64,000 bases of DNA from Chondrosia reniformis (lineage: Eukaryota > Porifera > Demospongiae > Chondrillida > Chondrillidae): NCBI GenBank assembly GCA_947172415.1, contig OX359190.1, positions 6,572,001-6,636,000 on the forward strand, in the 5' to 3' direction. This document shows, one piece after another, positions 56,239 to 64,000 of this stretch. A program made the translations under genes and the position numbers. Numbering within the stretch: position 1 is the first letter of the stretch; every line of letters starts with the position of its first letter. The notes under the pieces are model-generated. The model saw nothing but the letters and a program-made list of their open reading frames with translations. It had not been told where the DNA came from and searched no databases.

Positions 56239-57660
56239 CCTGCTTCTCAAATAGTGCCCTTTGATGGATACAATATATATGTACATATGCGTGAGTTACA
56301 AATTTTTATGCTGTTATATCTGCATGCTATCAATTAGCTATCTCATAAGTTACTAGTTTGATAAAGGTTAGTAGTAACTGCTATATATAGGCCGCATGCT
56401 GTTTATGTAGATTTATGACGGTAAACTTGTCATACTGTATGCAGATTCACCAACTGCTTCTGGATTTTCTAACTGGCGGCTGCATGGTGCAGATGAAAGT
56501 TGGGAAGTTTGGCTTACAGATGATCTCCCAACAAGAGCTGATACTGAAAGAATCAATACATCTCTAACAAATTCCATATCCTCAATTGTACGACTGCAAT
56601 ATGGCTGCTGACATACAATAGAAATACCAGGTAGTTCATATACAATGTATAAATTAATATAGTTGCTCCAGTTTGATTTTTTGGGATTGCAATATGTTAC
56701 ATGTTTTACTAATGGAGGATGAAGACAAAGATCATATTAGCTATCAAAGGGTTAACAGTAGTCTGAATATGCAGCTGTCTTCGGTTTGTCTACTTGAGCA
56801 ACACTTAACCAGATATTAATTAGTCATTGGGGCTAACTGCATGGTAAGTGTTTATTGTTAGTTTATTCACACTTGACAGAGTTGATGTCAGACTTATTGC
56901 AATGCCATTGGTTCAACTGGGTGGCATGCAGTGCAGGTATAAGATTTTGCAACAAGATCAGAGTTGTGTTCCCCTGCAGTTTCTAGTGGATGCATTTTAC
57001 TCCAGTATGGTTTATATGACTACTCCAGTGTTTGTAAATCCAACAAGACCAGAAGGTTCATGTGTTGCTGTACCATTCAATGCAACATTTATGGAGCAAA
57101 TTGTAGCTGCAACATCAAATCCCTCAATTAGGTAAGTACTGATAATCTGGCATATGCATGCCTTGTATGTATACAATACATGAGTTTATTGAACTCTGAC
57201 TATTTCAATAAAAAAGATTAATAAATATTCTGCTTTCTGATGTTGAGTACTATATACTTGTCACTGGTAGTCCGAAGTTGTTTAGGTTAAGATGTGTTAC
57301 ATTAAGGAATTTGAATTATAACTTCTTTAATTGCACTTACGTATATATATTTCTGTTAATTTTATGTAGCCTATTGTCAGATAAGAGATGCAATACCTTA
57401 TTAGGCAGTGGTACGTATGTTGTTCTTTTGTCCAAAGATGTGGATGTACTATTGCATATTTTACATCCACATCAGATCAAGTGACTAACACAGATTCATA
57501 GGAGTTTACATTTGAATACACCAATGAAATAAGCTACACATTCCTTTGCAGTGTGCACTTGGTTGGCGATCAGTCTAATTTTGTAGATTGTCATGGTTCA
57601 TTTGCAGTGTTGGGTCCAGTAGATCGAGGGAGCTGTAGGAACTACAATAGATACAGTGGG
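56239..57660 (+). CDS. Exons of an unrecognised gene, possibly decayed
   Basis: Exon 56,239-56,290 (ctgtttcag|CC ... ATGC|GTGAGT) joins in phase to 56,445-56,611 to read PASQIVPFDGYNIYVHMHSP, FSNWRLHGADESWEVWLTDD and SLTNSISSIVRLQYGC, then TGA. A further exon (56,880-57,131, ending ATTAG|GTAAGT) reads VDVRLIAMPLVQLGGMQCRY, CVPLQFLVDAFYSSMVYMTT and SCVAVPFNATFMEQIVAATS; it joins in phase to 57,370-57,410 (LLSDKRCNTLLGS). A last block (57,552-57,655) has VHLVGDQSNFVDCHGSFAVL but is off by one phase. Several Cys suggest a secreted or disulfide-rich protein. The TGA and two phase conflicts mean that either splicing differs or the gene is dead. Family not recognised. Confidence 0.45.
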
Positions 57661-57668
57661 TAATATAC

Positions 57669-58195
57669 AATGTAACCCCTTATATGGGACTCTCTGAAAT
57701 GCGAACATCGCGATTATGCGGACACAAATATAAGGTCCCAATTGTTGCCCGTAGATGTACATATTTAACTAACCTCTGATTTACGGACACCTCGATATTC
57801 CGTAATGCTGACATATATCCTTGTACAGCGTATATCAATTACAATAGAAAATACTGTCTTTAAAGCGGACAATAATTTCAGTAGAAAGGAAATAACATTT
57901 CAGCTGGCAAGGATCTTCAATCGATCACAGTAAGCTTTAGGACCATACAGACGGTATGCACATGGAATCTCCAAACCAAGTCCAGCGTCACAGTTTACTT
58001 TACTTGTCACCTGTATTGCATAGTGCATGAGTGTATTATACTGAAGGTATATAACTGCCTATATATATATAGGACATAAATGAATGAGTCTTAGGCTCTG
58101 CATAATAAAACCCTTGAAAAGTTGACACCCCTATAATAAGGACAGTTTGGGAATGTCCCAAAGTGTCTGGATTAGAGGGGTTCCACTGTATACTT
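57669..58195. mobile_element. Pogo-type MITE
   Basis: The left end ta-caatgtaaccccttatatgg and the right end ggattagaggggttccactg-ta are imperfect complements flanked by TA. The interior shows the usual 'gcggacac / ccgtaatgctgacat' phrases of pogo-derived repeats and no gene. Similar outer phrases (aacc-cctta, ggggtt-cca) mark many pogo ends in animals. Confidence 0.65.
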
Positions 58196-58307
58196 ATTAC
58201 ATCTACATATATAATAGGGCTGCCCTTTTCAGTATATTAACAATATATTTGGCTCTAACTCCATAGATTATAATGATCTGGAAACTCCACTAGCCTAAAA
58301 AATATCA

Positions 58308-58700
58308 CTGGACGATGTCGTGGTCACGTAATTTAGACGTTTCGGCCCAATCCTGGGCCCTCATTAGTGAAAAAGATTATGTTACAAAAAACGGTAGGTG
58401 TTTATATACACATGAATGTTCGGAATTGGTGGCAGGGGTGAGGAGAGGAAGGGAATGATAGTAATAATGATAATAGAATAGTAACGAATGTCAAAACATG
58501 AACGTGTTTCCTGAATTCCATAGATCTACTTTCCTGCCAAGATTTTGAAGTGACCAGCTGGGTAATCACCAATATTGGCGACTTCAGTACAGGAGGAAGA
58601 TTTTGAACCGACAGTGTATACATTAGTGCAGATGTGCAGACTTTCTGAATAGCAGAAAAGTGAGCTCTCTTTGTCACGAAAGATTTGTTGACCCTGAAGA
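58308..58700 (-). mobile_element. Penelope-type terminal region with hammerhead-like core
   Basis: On the minus strand, a TATA-like tgtatataaacacc is followed by ctaatgaggg, a stem ggccc-aggatt-gggcc, and gaaacgtc. This is the CUGAUGA - stem II - GAAAC order with one change (CUAAUGA). Short pairing tcact/agtga flanks the core. The same promoter-plus-core arrangement is seen at 1.4 kb. Sequence up to 58,700 may hold the end of the element's coding part, but I could not assign it. Confidence 0.45.
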
Positions 58701-58982
58701 TTGCTATATATAGCAAGTTACAGTTAATCTTGACATTGGCATCTTCTATATATGTGTTGTTCAGACTGATATAATGAAGTAAGATTAATTGTCTCTATAT
58801 GCTTAATCATTTATGATATTAAAACCTTAGCCCTTCTTCCTGCATAGTTGATTGATGAGTAACCATTCCTTCAGCCCAAGAAGGGAAAAGTTTGAGCAAG
58901 TTATAAAAAAAATATAATTTCTGCTCTTCCTGAAACTGAACTCCAGGACAACAGTTACTGGGCACTCTAGACCTTCAATATT

Positions 58983-59372
58983 ACCGTATAGCGGGAAATC
59001 TTCGTGAATCTTTGTTCAGTCCTAAGAATACATGTTCGTGGTTCCTATTTTCGCGTGCTCCAAGTGTACTTAATCTGGACGGATGGCAGCTGGTGCAGAA
59101 CGTGAGCGCTTCAGCGTGGAAGCGATGGTGAGAGATTATCATGCGGACAAAGACACTAGCGACCTTAACGTACGTTCGTCTAGAAGGTGTCGAGGATGTG
59201 CTGGCCTTACACACCTGCTGGTTCACATCTCGAATGGTAGCGGGGCTGATGGTGTCGCACAAAGGGCCGTTCGGTAGTAGCAGCGCATTGACAGCCTTGA
59301 ACCACCGTTGCATAGAGGGGGCCATAGCTAAAACACGTGAAACTCGCGAAATTTCTTCCATATAGGGAGATT
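58983..59372. mobile_element. MITE with taccgtatagcggg-type ends, larger copy
   Basis: The left end taccgtatagcgggaaatct and the right end gaaatttcttccatataggg are imperfect complements. The interior is GC-rich, with open frames on both strands (e.g. plus strand 59,083-59,277, MAAGAERERFSVEAMVRDYH), which could be a captured gene scrap; the frames mirror each other and have no support as genes. A second element with the same ends is at 63,546-63,764. Confidence 0.6.
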
Positions 59373-59806
59373 TATGGTGATGTTATGTGCATTTATGTAG
59401 AACAGAATAGATTATATTAATTGGAAAGGATTCTTCACAGTATATCAAAAGAATCATTAACTAAATATTTAGAGCAGGATGAACTAATCCTGATTTTGTA
59501 GTAAATGACACTGGAAGCAAAGGAGATGAGAGTTTCAGTCTATGTAAAATTAAAAGATTTTAGATTTGTCAGCTGTAATGTATCAGCAGTAACAAGCTAC
59601 AATCTCAACATATTCAATGATCCTGGTAAGTCTGAGTTTTCAAGTATTTTTGCACTATCATATCTACTGTCATAAATACACGTGATTATGAAATGTTACT
59701 ATAATCTGGGAACCAGACTGTTGAAGTTTGACCTCCTTATAGAGGAACAGAGACACCTAATTACAATTTATTAATACTGCAGCAGAAATATTGTAAAGCC
59801 AAGGTA

Positions 59807-62309
59807 TCATTTAGGTTTGACACTAGAGAAGGCTGTAGAAATTGCATCTTCTTTGGCAAATTTCCTAAAAATCTCAATCCAATGACTACACTTAAGAGGT
59901 TCATTTGTTGATGTGTTCAACAAGAAATTGAAAAGACCCATCCACTCATTTCTATTCCAAGACCTATAAGAGGAGTAAATTATTTAATCTATGGTTTCAA
60001 ATACGTAGTATGGTTTAAGGTGAATGTGACTTTACCGTGAAATCCTCTTTGTATACTTGTATCGTTTTTCAGCTTCATCATATGTATAGTGGAAGTTGTA
60101 ATCCTTTTGAATCATTGTGTGTATCGTCACTGCAAGACTGTAAGTGTCAATCTAACATTAAAAATACGAAATGTGTACTTACTATTTGATTAAATAAACA
60201 ATAAATTAAAATGTAAGAGATAACCACTTGCATGCATGTTGCAGATACACATAAACATAAAGCCAGAGCAAACTAATTTCATGGATGCTGTTATATGACT
60301 TTAAATCCACCTGGGAAGGAAAATAACAAAGGAAAAACGAACGTATGCCTATCTAAATCATTTGAACAAGTGTGAAAAGAGTTTGTACTGACACATACCT
60401 CAATACTGTGTTTTAAAGCTCCAATTTAAATGACAGAATTAAATATAGTTGAAACTCGTTAAAATGAACACCCTAAAGACAAATATTAGCTTTGTACAAA
60501 TCCAGTAGAACATTTTGATTGGATTCCTATATGATTAAGGACATACATACGTATATGATGAACAAGGTTTATTCGAATTACCAGATAACACGAATGCACC
60601 CAGACAGTTTGTTCATTCTAGCAGTATTATTGTATACGTACCAAACAAGGCTATAGTAAAGACCTTCCTTTCCCTACAAAGAAGGTTGACATTCTACAAA
60701 AACTTGAGGAAATTGTGAAAACATGGATTAAAGATGAAAATCGCCTTGAAGTTTCCGAAGTTGACATTACGATGATTGTTTATTTAAAAATAAAGACAAG
60801 ATTAAGGAATCATACCAGCTGTCTACATTCTGATATTCAGCTGTCAATATTCTCATAATGAGGACATCAGATAATAAGAACTACTTTATGGGTCCCATGA
60901 AGTGTGTCTTAACAAGTTTCAACTGTATTTGTATTTTTGATAGCTGTTTTTACCAAAGGAAATAAACCAGCTATGGCTTTACCTGATACTTCCATGGCTC
61001 ATCTTTCTGCATTTGTATACATTCAAAGCAAGAGGTGTTTGATTTTCCTGTAAACACAACATCATCTGGAAATGCTCTCAAATCAATAGCCCGATTAAAG
61101 TCAGCCACCACTAGAAAATTCCTGCTTTTCAGTCTGTATAATGAGTAATATCATGTGTAACTTCTCCGTCAGCTTTACTCTACACATATTATAAGTTGAT
61201 CAGAAAAATACATTTAGGTCTAAACAAGCAATAATGTACGTAGCATACAGCTTAGATTCAGCTGGACGATTTAGCCGTGGTGGCCTTCATCAAAAGCTTG
61301 ATCTGGTGATATTATCAAAATTTAATGTGTGTTAGACTCTATTGGAACATTGGTGCAACAATAATTCATGGCTCAGTGATGGCAAAGCTAGCTGTTTACA
61401 AGGTGGGCAACCTGAAGAGAACTAAACCAAGGGATATGGCATTTTAAGACCGCAGATCATCATTAATCTAGTATTAACACAACAGAAACATTTAACAGAC
61501 TTCCCTACATATTTCATAACAACCTCTATTCAGAAGGATGGCTCTTACATTCTTCCCACAAAACCAAACAAATGGTCATAGAAAGCTAGGGCAAACAAAC
61601 CTAGCCTAGCCCTGTTAGTCTATGGGAGAAAACAGCTTATGGGAAAGTGGTCTTTTGCAGCAAATGTGCTACCATCAGCTTTGTATGCTGACAGTCTGCC
61701 TTTTCAGTTATATAAGAAGCCCATCCAGGAGAGAAGCCTGAGATGCTTCCTAAGAATCAGTAATTCTTAGAATAGTAATCAATGCTTCTCTGGACAGACA
61801 GCCTATGAAAAGTCTTTATGAACAAATTATAAATACGTACTGCTCAAAACTACATTCAAACTAACTTACTTATACGAACGAACTTTCTAGGAAAATTTGA
61901 ATTGTGGGGAGAATCTGTGAGGTGCATGGCTGAATAGCCAGCAATGTTTGTTAAGATTGTTTTGAGCATATTTACGTACATACTGGTCTGCCCATGAAGA
62001 CATCTCATAAAACTTACTTAAATATTAAATAATTATTAATTAAAAGAAAATTACATACATACACACATAAACATACCTTCCCATGTCAATAAAAATATTG
62101 TCTGGCTTGAGGTCTCCATGAATGATGTCCATTCTGTGAAGTGCACTGACAGCGTTCAACAATTGAATTGCAAACACAGCAATAACACCCTCACGACATA
62201 AAGCTAAGAATTTATTGAACACATCCAATAGAGTGTGTTCATATAAGGGCATCACCAACACAGCTTGGTTTGCAAAAACAATACCCTTCACAATATCCAC
62301 AAAGAGATC
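59807..62309 (-). CDS. BUB1/BUBR1-like mitotic checkpoint kinase, C-terminal exons
   Basis: Four minus-strand exons: 62,309-62,077, 61,133-60,983, 60,137-60,036 and 59,963-59,807 (stop 59,809-59,807). They encode ANQAVLVMPLYEHTLLDVFN, the catalytic loop IIHGDLKPDNIFIDMG, then ADFNRAIDLRAFPDDVVFTG, KSNTSCFECIQMQKDEPWKY, LAVTIHTMIQKDYNFHYTYD and NRNEWMGLFNFLLNTST. These match BUB1 ('IIHGDIKPDNF', '[20 protein letters not shown]', 'CVEMLSNKPWNYQ'). The protein guards chromosome attachment at kinetochores. The Mg-binding DFG/DLG motif is DFN here. Exons 1-2 and 3-4 join in phase; exons 2-3 do not, so a small exon (IDYFG-like) is probably missed between 60,138 and 60,982. Upstream, 62,700-62,489 (AFAVQVHSASTLEEG) may be the N-lobe exon, without clear splice support. 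Confidence 0.8.
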
Positions 62310-63545
62310 CTACAAATATGATTAAAATATTATTGTCTTTGTCATGGCAATGGTTTGATCAATGGTTTGATAATTAACTACTGTATACAGTAACATGATA
62401 TAACGTAAAGTTACAATTGTATGCGTGAGGTTTATGTATTTATGTGAATTATGTGAGGCAATACCTGGGTGCATAAATTTCTATCGAACTATATTAGTAC
62501 TGCATAAAATTTGACCACACCTATGGCCACTTCAAGCACATTACAATGAATTCCTTCTTCAAGCGTTGATGCAGAGTGTACTTGAACAGCAAATGCATCC
62601 GCAGAAAAATCGATACTGGCAGTAAACATAGAAGCGGCCAATTTTAAATAAATCGATATTGTCACTTTCGAAAATTGTTTTGAAATAGACACCATTTAAA
62701 AGATAGGTTTGCGGCAGTTAAAAGAAATCTTGATAGATGAAGACGCATAAAAAGTGCATAAATTTGTTTTAAGGCCAAATATTCTAAATTGCATAAATTT
62801 CTCACAAGTATACAATTATATACTGTTGTTACGGTATATTGTGTGGATTGCTGAACAGGAAAGGAACTAATTAAGACAGCCAGTTACTGTAAATTGCCCA
62901 ATATTATAGCAATTTTGAAACCAAAGATATTTAAGGTCCCTCTAAGTTAGTAAAAAACAAAACACTCAGAATTAAAATTTGTAAACTTTCACATACCAAG
63001 TTATATATACATTGGTCATAACAGATTAATTTTCAATACAAGATTTCTTAAATTCCTTTTTAAAAAAATCTGGAGGGTAAGGTATTTTAGAAAAGTGCTA
63101 GAAAACCATTCATCTTCATAATCACATGATAGGGATAAACCTGCATCTGCTAGTAAATAACCTTCTGCTTTAGACAACATTTTATTCATATGACCCTAAC
63201 TTTAGTACTATATTTTAGTATTTTCAGAATGAAAAGAAAATTGGATTTACAGTATTAGCAATTATTGATATCGATACCTATAAAACCATTATATTTAGTG
63301 GCCATAAATGTTAGCGAATGATGTATTTCACTAACATTAAGTTTTAAAAAGGTTAAATTACTTCAAACCATTTAGCAATAGCAAATTAGTGCATTTGATT
63401 GAAACTTGGTATTCTAATGATATGCAATGGAAACTCACTATTCTGGTTCTCTCAACACCTCGCTATAGTGGCCACTCTGTGTGTCACGGATTATTACCTC
63501 GATTTCAAAGGTGATCAAACGTCCCTGAATTTTGGCAACCTCACT

Positions 63546-63764
63546 ACCGTATAGCGGAAAATTTGGCGAGGACTTAAATTTGGAGATTTGGCAAGTAGTT
63601 TGAAGCTCGCCAAATTTAATTCTTTGCCAAATTCGCAAATGTAGCTATCAATCTCGAACGTATCAATTCACATCAATAAATTTCAAGGGGCAATATGCCA
63701 AATATAAAACTTGCCAAATGCAAAAATCGGGCATTTTGCCGAATAAATTGCCGCCATACGGAAT
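63546..63764. mobile_element. MITE with taccgtatagcgg-type ends, short copy
   Basis: The left end taccgtatagcggaaaattt and the right end aaattgccgccatacgg are complements. The 219-bp interior repeats 'ttgccaaat/atttggca' in both orientations. No gene. It shares terminal sequence with 58,983-59,372. Confidence 0.75.
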
Positions 63765-64000
63765 TCTATTAAGCGGTAAGCTTTTGAAAGCCCTGATTTC
63801 ATTTTAATACTCCATGTAACAGCCATACATATTTCTGGTTGTGGTTTTTACGGTTAGACTTACGTAGACCTTCCTCAGCTGAATTTAATACTAAATAAGT
63901 TGCATCTCTTACATAAACACACTGATTGGTGAGGTAATGGTTGTTCGTGTAGTCTGTTTAGTGCTGAGAGAATGGTCTACAAACTGAAATGACAATCGCT

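Noticed and set aside
58981-59361. 126-codon minus-strand frame and two plus-strand frames in the same 380 bp
   Set aside because: All lie in a GC-rich MITE interior; mutual overlap and lack of motifs make them unlikely genes.
62489-62695. 68-codon minus-strand frame as a confirmed BUB1-like exon
   Set aside because: AFAVQV resembles a kinase N-lobe strand, but the invariant Lys is absent and no good donor was found; kept only as a possibility in the BUB1-like entry.

Overview
The window is nuclear DNA of an animal. The supported host genes are split by spliceosomal introns, and the rest is a dense, AT-rich mosaic of transposable elements of typically metazoan kinds (piggyBac, hAT, pogo/Tigger, IS630/Tc1, a THAP-bearing ISL2EU-like element, LINEs, a Ty3/Gypsy element, a tyrosine-recombinase (DIRS-like) retroelement and many foldback MITEs). 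BEN, THAP and HECT-like proteins together with so many transposase families suggest a marine invertebrate, possibly a sponge. That placement is inference. I see no tRNA, rRNA, CRISPR or bacterial-type feature.

Layout. 0-14 kb is a graveyard of broken genes: a HECT-like gene, a gene of an uncharacterised HADNC-motif family, an ISL2EU/THAP transposase, piggyBac, hAT and Tigger, plus a small spliced gene with a Cys cluster and an RG-rich tail (10.1-11.0 kb). 14.2-19.35 kb is one LINE cut by two later insertions. 19.35-21.56 kb is featureless. 21.56-24.66 kb is a nest: an inverted copy of a repeat also seen at 16 kb, split by a Tigger-type MITE and a small LTR element, followed by a Tigger remnant. 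25.1-30.4 kb is a DIRS-like retroelement split by a Gypsy element with a 5-bp target duplication. 30.4-34.7 kb holds transposon scraps.

The most interesting region is 34.7-42.4 kb. A pogo-like transposase gene is split at one codon by a 6.6-kb element (34,941-41,553). That element has matching outer ends, long arrays of an acttcg-type repeat, a nearly complete IS630/Tc1-type transposase at one end, an intact BEN-domain protein, a Cys-rich protein of an unnamed family and a further broken gene. It looks like a large, cargo-carrying TA-targeting DNA transposon.

42.8-44.8 kb is a 5'-truncated LINE with an uninterrupted 652-codon frame. 45.0-55.0 kb is a five-exon Rab-like GTPase gene. All five G motifs are present, but it has a GC-AG first intron and no C-terminal cysteine; its introns hold other elements and apparent minus-strand coding. 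56.2-57.7 kb holds exons of an unrecognised gene. 57.7-59.4 kb holds MITEs and a Penelope-type ribozyme-like motif. 59.8-62.3 kb is the kinase-domain end of a BUB1/BUBR1-like checkpoint gene on the minus strand. The host genes (Rab-like, BUB1-like) show no obvious functional link; the region's theme is element insertion into element.
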